A stretch of DNA of 5,112 bases from Flavobacteriales bacterium (GTDB lineage Bacteria > Bacteroidota > Bacteroidia > Flavobacteriales_D > Crocinitomicaceae). The translations under genes were made by a program, and so were the position numbers. The notes under the pieces were generated by a model, which saw only the letters and a program-made list of their open reading frames with translations, was not told where the DNA came from and searched no databases. Below, one piece after another: positions 1-5,112 of this stretch. The DNA lies in the NCBI GenBank assembly GCA_947462695.1, contig CANHQC010000169.1, positions 1 through 5,112 of the forward strand, written 5' to 3'. The first letter of the stretch is position 1, and each line of letters begins with the position of its first letter.

Positions 1-41
1 AGCGCTTTCAATGGTTCTTCAAAGTCTAAATAAACCGCCAT
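1..41 (-). CDS. accA: Acetyl-CoA carboxylase carboxyltransferase subunit alpha, N-terminal fragment
   Basis: Read leftward from the ATG at 41-39, the 13 complete codons give MAVYLDFEEPLKA and the frame runs off the left edge. I recognise this as the conserved opening of AccA (E. coli has LDFEQPIAELE near its start, and Bacteroidota versions open with a YLDFE.PI/L pattern). AccA pairs with AccD to transfer the carboxyl group from carboxybiotin to acetyl-CoA, forming malonyl-CoA in the cytoplasm for fatty acid synthesis. No Shine-Dalgarno sequence precedes the ATG, as is usual in Bacteroidota. The gene is divergent from ispE, with 60 bp between the two starts. The call rests on only 13 residues, so it is a motif match rather than a domain-level identification. 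Confidence 0.72.
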   Translation of the reverse strand, partial: MAVYLDFEEPLKA

Positions 42-51
42 AATTTCCGAA

Positions 52-83
52 TTTGAGAGGCGAAAGTTACGAAAATAGTTTTG
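52..83 (+). promoter_or_regulatory. Bacteroidota-type -33/-7 promoter of ispE
   Basis: TTTG at 52-55 and TAGTTTTG at 76-83 are separated by 20 bp. They match the TTTG / TAnnTTTG consensus of the primary sigma factor in Bacteroides and Flavobacterium. Transcription would start near 90, giving a leader of about 12 nt before the ATG at 102. A second TAnnTTTG match (TACTTTTG, 90-97) has no -33 partner and would leave almost no leader. The element lies inside the 60-bp gap shared with accA, so the two promoters must overlap. Confidence 0.6.
67..77 (-). promoter_or_regulatory. Possible -7 element for accA (TATTTTCGTAA), one of two copies
   Basis: On the minus strand this stretch reads TATTTTCGTAA. 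TATTTTCG is one base away from the TAnnTTTG -7 consensus. It ends 25 bp before the accA start codon, which would leave a leader of roughly 20 nt. The identical 11-mer lies at 3237-3247, also on the minus strand and a similar distance (28 bp) before the next minus-strand start. No -33 TTG is visible at the expected distance, so this is a weak candidate. It overlaps the opposing ispE -7 element by two bases. Confidence 0.3.
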
Positions 84-101
84 TTCTTCTACTTTTGTGG
101 G

Positions 102-917
102 ATGATATTCTTTCCGCCAGCAAAGATCAATTTAGGCTTGTACGTTCATGGGAAACGTGCAGACGGCTATCATGAAATTGAATCTTGTATGCTTGCGATT
201 CCTTTCACAGATATATTGGAAATCATTCCTCAGGACGCATTTGAATTCAAGCAAACGGGTTTAACTGTCGATTCAGATGTGGAATCCAATTTATGTGTTC
301 GTGCGTTTCGATTGATGCAACGTCGCTTTGATACGCCCAATGTATACCTTCATCTCCGGAAACAGATTCCAATGGGTGCCGGCTTAGGAGGTGGCTCTGC
401 TGACGCCGCGTATGTTATTCTTGCTATAAATCAACTTTTTGGATTGAATTGTTCGAACGACCTGATGCAAGACTTGGCTTCTCAGTTGGGTAGCGATTGT
501 CCCTTTTTTATAACCGAAGGTGCGCAGTTGGCTAAGGGTCGGGGAGAAGTGTTGTCGCCTTTATCAATTGATTTAAAAGGATATTGGTTAAAAATCATCA
601 ATCCTGGAATTCATATTGGAACAAGAGAGGCTTATGCAGGCATTCAATTTTCTTCTGATAATCGGTTGCCATTAGAAGAAATTCTCTCGCGACCAATTCA
701 AACGTGGAAAGATATCCTTGTCAATGATTTCGAGCGCTCTATTTTTCCAAATCACCCGGAGATTCAGATTATAAAGGAAAACTTATATCAAGAAGGAGCT
801 TTGTATGCTTCTATGTCAGGAAGTGGTTCAACGGTATTTGGAATTTTCGAACACAAGCCTGAATCGATTAGCCAACTTCCCTCAAATTGGACTGAGCGAA
901 TTGTGCAATTTGATTAA
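102..917 (+). CDS. ispE: 4-diphosphocytidyl-2-C-methyl-D-erythritol kinase
   Basis: IspE phosphorylates the 2-hydroxyl of 4-diphosphocytidyl-2-C-methyl-D-erythritol with ATP, the fourth step of the cytoplasmic MEP pathway to IPP and DMAPP. The 271-residue product is a complete GHMP-superfamily kinase. It has the N-terminal PPAKINLGL motif with the substrate-contacting Lys8 (E. coli Lys10), then KRADGYHEIES at 18-28. The glycine-rich ATP loop GAGLGGGSADAA is at 92-103, the catalytic Asp132 is in LGSD (E. coli Asp141), and the C-terminal GHMP motif SMSGSGSTVFGIF is at 237-249. I chose the ATG at 102 because the family begins a few residues before AKINL. An in-frame TTG at 81 would add MFFYFCG, which is not family-like, and lies inside the promoter. 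No Shine-Dalgarno is seen. The stop interlocks with that of the convergent gene in the TTAA at 914-917. Length matches the family (about 270-290), and nothing suggests damage. Confidence 0.96.
   Translation: MIFFPPAKINLGLYVHGKRADGYHEIESCMLAIPFTDILEIIPQDAFEFKQTGLTVDSDVESNLCVRAFRLMQRRFDTPNVYLHLRKQIPMGAGLGGGSADAAYVILAINQLFGLNCSNDLMQDLASQLGSDCPFFITEGAQLAKGRGEVLSPLSIDLKGYWLKIINPGIHIGTREAYAGIQFSSDNRLPLEEILSRPIQTWKDILVNDFERSIFPNHPEIQIIKENLYQEGALYASMSGSGSTVFGIFEHKPESISQLPSNWTERIVQFD
914..917. other. Interlocked stop codons of ispE and the VCBS gene (TTAA)
   Basis: The palindrome TTAA holds the ispE stop TAA (915-917, plus) and the VCBS-protein stop TAA (916-914, minus). The genes therefore overlap by 4 bp, with no intergenic space. 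I see no GC-rich hairpin followed by a T-run on either side of the junction. Confidence 0.95.
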
Positions 918-3208
918 CGGATGATAAGTTTTTTAGTACTTACATTTCCACTTTGTTCAGTAATCTGTATAATGTAATATCCTTTGGAAAGGAGGCTTAG
1001 ATCAACGCTTGATGTCCCGCTCAAATTCAATTCTCTAACCATTGTTTTTCCTGTTAAGTCAACGATTGAAAGTTCATATTGTTGATTGGAATACCGTTCA
1101 ATCGTAATTATACCTTCCGAAGGATTTGGGTAAACTGCAAAAGATGGATTATTTTCTATTTCAGGTATAGAAGCGTTACTGTTTGGATCAACTTCAAAAT
1201 GAAGCAGGCCACCAAGGTCATGTCCGGCAAAAAGGTTTAAAAATCCGTCATTATCGATATCGTCGACCCAGAAAGAACTGTAGGCTCCACAATTTAACCC
1301 CAGGAAATTAGCCGAGACTAATTCAAACGAGCTTCCGGAATTTAAATTAGTATCGATATCCTTGTAATAATGCAATGTGCCATCTGCGGCTCCAAGGAAT
1401 AAAAATGTGGTGTCTTGCCACCTAAAAAAGTGCGGTGATGTATATCCATCTGGTGATGTGGTCGCTACATCAATCATCCCTAATTGCGGATTTACCAACT
1501 GAAAACTTGGAATTGTTGATGTACCAATGTTTTGATAATACATGATTTCACCTGTTTTACGGCCAACGATTAAATCCAGTAATCCATCCTTATTTAAATC
1601 AAATAACTGAGGAAATGCATACTGACCAGCGCTAATTGGCGTCCCTGTATTGTCGGCATAGTTTGTGATTGGCGTACCGAAGGTAACTGATGCACCTGCA
1701 CTTGTGTTTGGGTAATACGCAAGTTTTCCATTTTCAAGTCCAAGCATCATGTCTTGATCACCATCTCCATCCAAATCTCCTAATGCAGGAACCATTCGCA
1801 ATCCGTTTTCACTAGATGAGAGGTTTAAAAAGTCATTGTCAATTAAGGTGTACACTGGATTGGTGGATGTACCGGTATTCTTGTAAAATGCAACGGAGGA
1901 GTTTTTGTCTAAAGTAGGCTTATACTTGTAGAAATTCGCCACAAATAGATCCTTTAATCCATCATTATCGGCGTCAAACAAAAAAGGGATACTTCCTGTT
2001 CCATGCTCAATCATTTGATTTTGCAGGAATCGATTGGTTTGATAAACGAAGGTAGGCGCATTATTTGTACCTACATTTTTGTAATAAAAAACGCTTGATT
2101 CATTTTCTGAGATGTTTTTTGCATTTGCTCCAACGATTAGGTCTTTCTTTCCATCAAAATCCACATCTAACCAAAATGCTGCCGGGAACAGATTCATGTT
2201 AATGGGAAGCGAATTGCTCGGAAAAGAGTTGTCGACACTAATCATAGCTGAATTCGTATTCGGATTTGTACCCCCATTAATCAGTAAATTCATATTGGGG
2301 TAGGCCACATCACCTAGGACGAGATCAAGTACCCCTGAGTTGTTAATGTCAATTGCCAAAACAGTTGAACCAGCATGTTTAGGTTGTTGTTCAGTAGGTT
2401 TTATTGGTAAATCTGATTCTGGTAAATCCGGGTATTCGGCACCGGGAACGTTACCGCTCGTGCATTCTGGTGATTGATCATTTAGGTATACAGTACTCGT
2501 GTTTAAGTCTTCACGAAATTTTCCCCAGCATTCATTTTTAAGCTCATAGACCAACGAATCCGGAATGCCATACAACTCCATACTTTGGTTTTGATGGTAT
2601 TGTAGTCGCTCTCCACCTATGTGAAAGGTAAGGATATCGTAATCCCCGTCACCTTCGACGTCTACAATTGCGGGTATATCCGAAGAGCTAACGTATAAAT
2701 TCATTGAAGATCCCCAATAATCAGAATAGAGTAAATTTTTAGCAACCGTCCACTGCAACCCATTGACAGCATCACCTGAATTTTTGTACACTTTAATCCC
2801 GCCAATGCCATATGCAAAGAGATCCATCTTCCCATCTTGATTGTAATCAACTGTTGTTACTCGGTATCGAATATCAGCGGGAAAAAATTGAGCACCGTTG
2901 TATACGTATTGGTACTTTTTCTGACCATTTACTGTGATTTGTTCGAACAACTGGATATTGTCGCTGCTCCGATCAAACATCAATAGGTCCTGATCGCCAT
3001 CAAAATCATAGTCAATAGCTGATGCCTGGGCATAATTTAAACCTCCAGACCAAGCCAAATCAAGTGTGTCATTGCCAATTTTAACCCTTGGATCGGTGTT
3101 GTATTCAAAGCTAAATTGCGCAATAACTTGATGATTAAAAAAACTGCTGATTAGAACGAAAACTACCTGCAGAATTAATTTTGTAGAAAAGAATGGGTGT
3201 GTATTCAT
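914..3208 (-). CDS. Secreted FG-GAP/VCBS repeat protein with T9SS type A sorting domain
   Basis: The 764-residue product starts with a signal peptide (hydrophobic core about 11-22, likely cleavage after Ala30 in VIA|Q, so Gln would be the mature N-terminus). Nine calcium-loop motifs of the DxDxDGxxD type follow, starting at residues 66, 121, 183, 287, 348, 412, 478, 537 and 650. Several are followed by a YYKNxGT-like strand pattern, as in FG-GAP/VCBS beta-propeller proteins. A stretch near 602-615 (GAADGTLHYY) looks like a blade that lacks its calcium loop. Residues 205-283 form an insert with Cys227 and Cys249 and a Pro/Asp-rich linker. The C-terminal ~75 residues (AVYPNPSEG at 691-699, VDLTGK at 716-721, SKGYYIIQI at 741-749, KKLIIR at the end) are a T9SS type A sorting signal, so the protein should be secreted and perhaps anchored at the surface. 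The repeats suggest binding or scaffolding; no catalytic domain is recognised and the ligand is unknown. The gene converges with ispE and diverges from the SGNH gene 22 bp away. Confidence 0.92.
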   Translation of the reverse strand: MNTHPFFSTKLILQVVFVLISSFFNHQVIAQFSFEYNTDPRVKIGNDTLDLAWSGGLNYAQASAIDYDFDGDQDLLMFDRSSDNIQLFEQITVNGQKKYQYVYNGAQFFPADIRYRVTTVDYNQDGKMDLFAYGIGGIKVYKNSGDAVNGLQWTVAKNLLYSDYWGSSMNLYVSSSDIPAIVDVEGDGDYDILTFHIGGERLQYHQNQSMELYGIPDSLVYELKNECWGKFREDLNTSTVYLNDQSPECTSGNVPGAEYPDLPESDLPIKPTEQQPKHAGSTVLAIDINNSGVLDLVLGDVAYPNMNLLINGGTNPNTNSAMISVDNSFPSNSLPINMNLFPAAFWLDVDFDGKKDLIVGANAKNISENESSVFYYKNVGTNNAPTFVYQTNRFLQNQMIEHGTGSIPFLFDADNDGLKDLFVANFYKYKPTLDKNSSVAFYKNTGTSTNPVYTLIDNDFLNLSSSENGLRMVPALGDLDGDGDQDMMLGLENGKLAYYPNTSAGASVTFGTPITNYADNTGTPISAGQYAFPQLFDLNKDGLLDLIVGRKTGEIMYYQNIGTSTIPSFQLVNPQLGMIDVATTSPDGYTSPHFFRWQDTTFLFLGAADGTLHYYKDIDTNLNSGSSFELVSANFLGLNCGAYSSFWVDDIDNDGFLNLFAGHDLGGLLHFEVDPNSNASIPEIENNPSFAVYPNPSEGIITIERYSNQQYELSIVDLTGKTMVRELNLSGTSSVDLSLLSKGYYIIQITEQSGNVSTKKLIIR
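3176..3183 (+). promoter_or_regulatory. Candidate -7 element for the SGNH-PKD gene
   Basis: TAATTTTG fits TAnnTTTG exactly and lies 47 bp before the ATG at 3231, inside the signal-peptide region of the divergent VCBS gene. Transcription would start near 3190 and give a leader of about 40 nt. No TTG is present 17-23 bp upstream, and this 8-mer is common in AT-rich DNA, so support is limited. Confidence 0.33.
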
Positions 3209-3230
3209 CGAAAAACAGCAACTTTAGTCT

Positions 3231-4511
3231 ATGAAATTACGAAAATATAGCGTCCAATTGAAGTCATTTTTATTTTTTGTTGCCATAATTCTACAAACTC
3301 AAACCGTGGTGTTTGCTCAAGATTCTTTGTCTTGTTTATTTATTGGCAACAGTTATGTTCAATACAATAATCTTCCCAATCTTGTTGCTTCAATCGCCAC
3401 ATCAAAAGGAAAAACGGTGACCATTGGTACAAAAGCAAATGGTGGATTTACGTTTACCAACCATGCCAATGATCCTGCGACATATACTGCTATCGCTAAT
3501 GAGAAATGGGATTATGTTGTCATACAAGGACAAAGTCAGGAGCCATCATTCCCATATTCACAAGTGAATTCACAGTCTTTACCTGCAGCAGTTCGTTTGG
3601 CCGATAGTGTGTATGCGAATTGGTACTGCAGTCAGGCCATGTATTTTATGACGTGGGGACGACAAAACGGTGATCCGCAATGGGATTCGATCAATACGTT
3701 TGATAAAATGAACTTAAGGTTGCGCGACGCCTACATGCGTATTGCGGATTCGGCACAAGCTTCGGTATCTCCTGTCGGCGTTGCGTGGAAATGGGTTCGA
3801 GATACTTATCCGACTATTAATTTGTACAGTTCTGACGGATCACATCCCAGCCCAGAAGGATCTTATCTTGCAGCCTGTACTTTTTACGCATCGTTGTTTA
3901 GACTTCCTTCCTCCGGAGCTGTTTCATTAATGGGTATCGATGCACTCACCGCACAACGGTTGCAGGAGGCGGCAGATTTAGCCGTATTGGACAGCCTCAA
4001 TCAATGGCATTTACGTCCAACGGCTGAGTTGTCTATTGCTGATTTTTCATTTACTATCAATGGAAATACGGTTGATTTTTCAAATGAAAGTTGGCGATCA
4101 ACAGACTATTTTTGGTCGTTTGGAGATGGGTTTTCGTCAACGTTGGAAAATCCGCAACATACCTACAGCTCACCAGATTTCTATACGGTAAGCCTTACTG
4201 CAAGCAGTTTTTGTTCGGAGGATACATTAGTTCAACAAATCACATTAGCGGGAGCTGGAATTGAGGAGCACTTAACCGAAAGCCTAAAAATTGCGCACAT
4301 TTCGGATGGCTATTACAGGTTCACATTGCTAAGTGGTCATTCCTTTGAATTTTTAACCGCAGTGGACATGTCTGGTCGTGAGGTAAAACCTTACATTGAA
4401 TCAGAAAAAGCTCAAATAGGTCTTGATTTCTCTGGCAGAGGTGCAGGAATGTATATACTCATTTTCTTAGTTAACGGTAAAGAAATAAGCACGAAAATTC
4501 AGGTGAATTAA
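3231..4511 (+). CDS. Secreted SGNH/GDSL-type hydrolase with PKD domain and C-terminal sorting-like domain
   Basis: The 426-residue product has a signal peptide (core about 12-21, probable cleavage after Ala29, leaving Gln30 first). Residues 31-262 match the SGNH hydrolase fold. Block I is FIGNSY with the probable nucleophile Ser41 (GNS instead of GDS, as in DUF4886-like members). Other family signatures are KANGGFTF at 68-75, WDYVVIQGQSQEP at 93-105, YFMTWGRQ at 138-145 and PVGVAWKW at 181-188. The catalytic pair Asp202/His205 lies in SDGSHPSPEGSYLAA at 201-215. A PKD domain follows at about 264-340 (WSFGDG at 295-300, ENPQHTY at 306-312). The last ~80 residues resemble a T9SS sorting domain (VDMSGREV at 378-385, GAGMYILIF at 404-412, KIQVN at the end) but lack its usual YPNP motif. 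It probably acts outside the cell or at the surface as an esterase or carbohydrate deacetylase; the substrate cannot be read from sequence. The ATG at 3231 is supported by the signal peptide, and there is no Shine-Dalgarno. Confidence 0.88.
   Translation: MKLRKYSVQLKSFLFFVAIILQTQTVVFAQDSLSCLFIGNSYVQYNNLPNLVASIATSKGKTVTIGTKANGGFTFTNHANDPATYTAIANEKWDYVVIQGQSQEPSFPYSQVNSQSLPAAVRLADSVYANWYCSQAMYFMTWGRQNGDPQWDSINTFDKMNLRLRDAYMRIADSAQASVSPVGVAWKWVRDTYPTINLYSSDGSHPSPEGSYLAACTFYASLFRLPSSGAVSLMGIDALTAQRLQEAADLAVLDSLNQWHLRPTAELSIADFSFTINGNTVDFSNESWRSTDYFWSFGDGFSSTLENPQHTYSSPDFYTVSLTASSFCSEDTLVQQITLAGAGIEEHLTESLKIAHISDGYYRFTLLSGHSFEFLTAVDMSGREVKPYIESEKAQIGLDFSGRGAGMYILIFLVNGKEISTKIQVN
3237..3247 (-). 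promoter_or_regulatory. Possible -7 element for the VCBS-repeat gene (TATTTTCGTAA)
   Basis: On the minus strand this reads TATTTTCGTAA, identical to 67-77 before accA and one base from the TAnnTTTG consensus. It ends 28 bp before the VCBS gene's ATG at 3208-3206 and lies within the first codons of the divergent SGNH gene. No -33 TTG is seen at the expected spacing. The repeated placement is the main argument for a role. Confidence 0.3.
4508..4511. other. Interlocked stop codons of the SGNH-PKD and nitroreductase genes (TTAA)
   Basis: The same arrangement as at 914-917: TAA of the plus-strand gene is at 4509-4511 and TAA of the minus-strand gene at 4510-4508, sharing the palindrome TTAA. There is no intergenic space and no recognisable hairpin terminator. 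Confidence 0.95.
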
Positions 4512-5112
4512 TTTAAAAATCGAATTATTTCAGCAGCTTCTTTTCGTACTTTATTTAAGTGTTGCGTGGCATCTTCTTCATGTCGGTATCCAACTGGAAG
4601 CAGCAAGACTGGTTGTAGTTTGTTTTCGTCTAATCCAATAATCCGAGCGTAACCTTCAGGATCAAACCCTTCCATTGGTGTAGCGTCAATTTTGAGTTGA
4701 GCACACGCCTGCAGCAACATTCCAATTACCAGATAGGCTTGTTTTGAATTCCATTCTACTATTGATTTTTCGTCTTGCCCAAGAATAGTGCGTTTAAGGA
4801 AATCACTATAGTTGTTCAATGAGTTCTTTTCTAATTGACGGGTATTTTCAGTTCGTCTGATGTGTTCGTCAATATCAGATGAATCAAATGATTTCTGGGC
4901 ACAAAGCACAATAAGATGTGAAGCATCTGTTACTTGACGTTGACCGTATGAATGCGGAAGGAGTTGTTCACGCAGTTCAGGAGACTGCACAACGATCGCT
5001 TCAATGGGCTGCAATCCATAAGCAGTAGGCGCAAGACGAATGACCTCCAACAGCGTATTCAGTTGCTCTTCTGTTAATCGTTTTGTTGAATCGAATTTTT
5101 TTACGGCGTAAC
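4508..5112 (-). CDS. Nitroreductase family NAD(P)H-dependent oxidoreductase (NfsB-like), 5' end missing
   Basis: Two hundred residues are visible; the frame stays open to the right edge, starting YAVKKFDSTKRLTEEQ. An internal TTG at 5050 is not the start, because the family's N-terminal FMN-binding motif lies upstream of it. Family relatives run to about 210-217 residues, so roughly 10-15 codons are missing. Visible NfsB-like features (numbered from the first complete codon) are Lys4 in the KKFD motif, RLAPTAYGLQP at 25-35, DASHLIVLCA at 62-71, MEGFDPEG at 146-153 with Glu147-Gly148 matching E. coli NfsB Glu165-Gly166, LLLPVGYR at 169-176, and Lys187/Arg189 matching Lys205/Arg207. These enzymes are cytoplasmic FMN homodimers that reduce nitroaromatics, quinones or pteridines with NAD(P)H; the physiological substrate here is unknown. 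The usual QPW motif reads QPI. The gene converges with the SGNH gene. Confidence 0.9.
   Translation of the reverse strand, partial: YAVKKFDSTKRLTEEQLNTLLEVIRLAPTAYGLQPIEAIVVQSPELREQLLPHSYGQRQVTDASHLIVLCAQKSFDSSDIDEHIRRTENTRQLEKNSLNNYSDFLKRTILGQDEKSIVEWNSKQAYLVIGMLLQACAQLKIDATPMEGFDPEGYARIIGLDENKLQPVLLLPVGYRHEEDATQHLNKVRKEAAEIIRFLN

Noticed and set aside
90..97. TACTTTTG as the ispE -7 element
   Set aside because: It fits TAnnTTTG but has no TTG 17-23 bp upstream and would put the transcript start at or after the ATG. The 52-83 pair explains the start better.
918..950. Intrinsic terminator near the ispE stop (T-run in gataagttttttagtac)
   Set aside because: The T-run has no GC-rich stem before it and lies inside the coding sequence of the convergent gene's sorting domain.
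2112..2303. Plus-strand reading frame of 63 codons
   Set aside because: It lies wholly inside the VCBS-repeat gene on the opposite strand and is a shadow of the repeated calcium-loop codons; it has no domain, promoter or family resemblance.
1200..3050. Repeated DNA blocks in the VCBS gene as a direct-repeat or CRISPR-like array
   Set aside because: The recurring short similarity comes from codons of the DxDxDG loops; spacing is irregular and the nucleotide identity is low.
3742..3930. Plus-strand reading frame of 62 codons
   Set aside because: It is out of frame inside the SGNH domain, which is strongly conserved in the main frame, and shows no recognisable feature.
914..4511. TTAA at both ends of the secreted-protein block as target-site duplications of a TTAA-specific transposon
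   Set aside because: TTAA follows directly from two overlapping TAA stop codons in convergent genes. No transposase or terminal inverted repeat is present.
5048..5050. TTG as the start of the nitroreductase gene
   Set aside because: The frame continues upstream with the family's YAVKKFD N-terminal motif to the window edge, so this TTG is an internal Leu codon.

Overview
The window reads as chromosomal DNA of a Bacteroidota bacterium, most likely Flavobacteriia or a near relative. Two adjacent proteins have Bacteroidota-style signal peptides with Gln right after the predicted cleavage site. One of them ends in a clear type IX secretion (T9SS) type A sorting domain, and the other in a domain that resembles one. 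Start codons lack a Shine-Dalgarno sequence, and ispE has a TTTG / TAnnTTTG (-33/-7) promoter. The DNA is moderately AT-rich and densely packed. No RNA gene, insertion sequence, CRISPR array or phage gene was seen.

Layout, left to right. The first 13 codons of accA (fatty acid synthesis) run leftward off the edge at 1-41. A 60-bp divergent control region follows (42-101). ispE of the MEP isoprenoid pathway lies at 102-917 (+) and meets tail to tail a 764-residue secreted FG-GAP/VCBS repeat protein at 914-3208 (-). Only 22 bp separate that gene's start from a divergent secreted protein at 3231-4511 (+), which has an SGNH/GDSL-type hydrolase domain, a PKD domain and a C-terminal sorting-like domain. 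That gene meets tail to tail a nitroreductase-family oxidoreductase at 4508-5112 (-), whose first codons lie beyond the right edge.

The housekeeping genes (accA, ispE, nitroreductase) are cytoplasmic and metabolically unrelated to the middle pair. The two middle genes form a head-to-head pair of exported proteins, possibly both carried through the outer membrane by the T9SS, and they may be co-regulated. Both convergent junctions use the same 4-bp TTAA overlap, in which the two TAA stop codons interlock, leaving no room for conventional intergenic terminators.

Nothing here is clearly an unknown system. The points most worth a second look are the compact secreted pair, its promoters that seem to lie inside each other's coding sequence, and the atypical C-terminal domain of the hydrolase.
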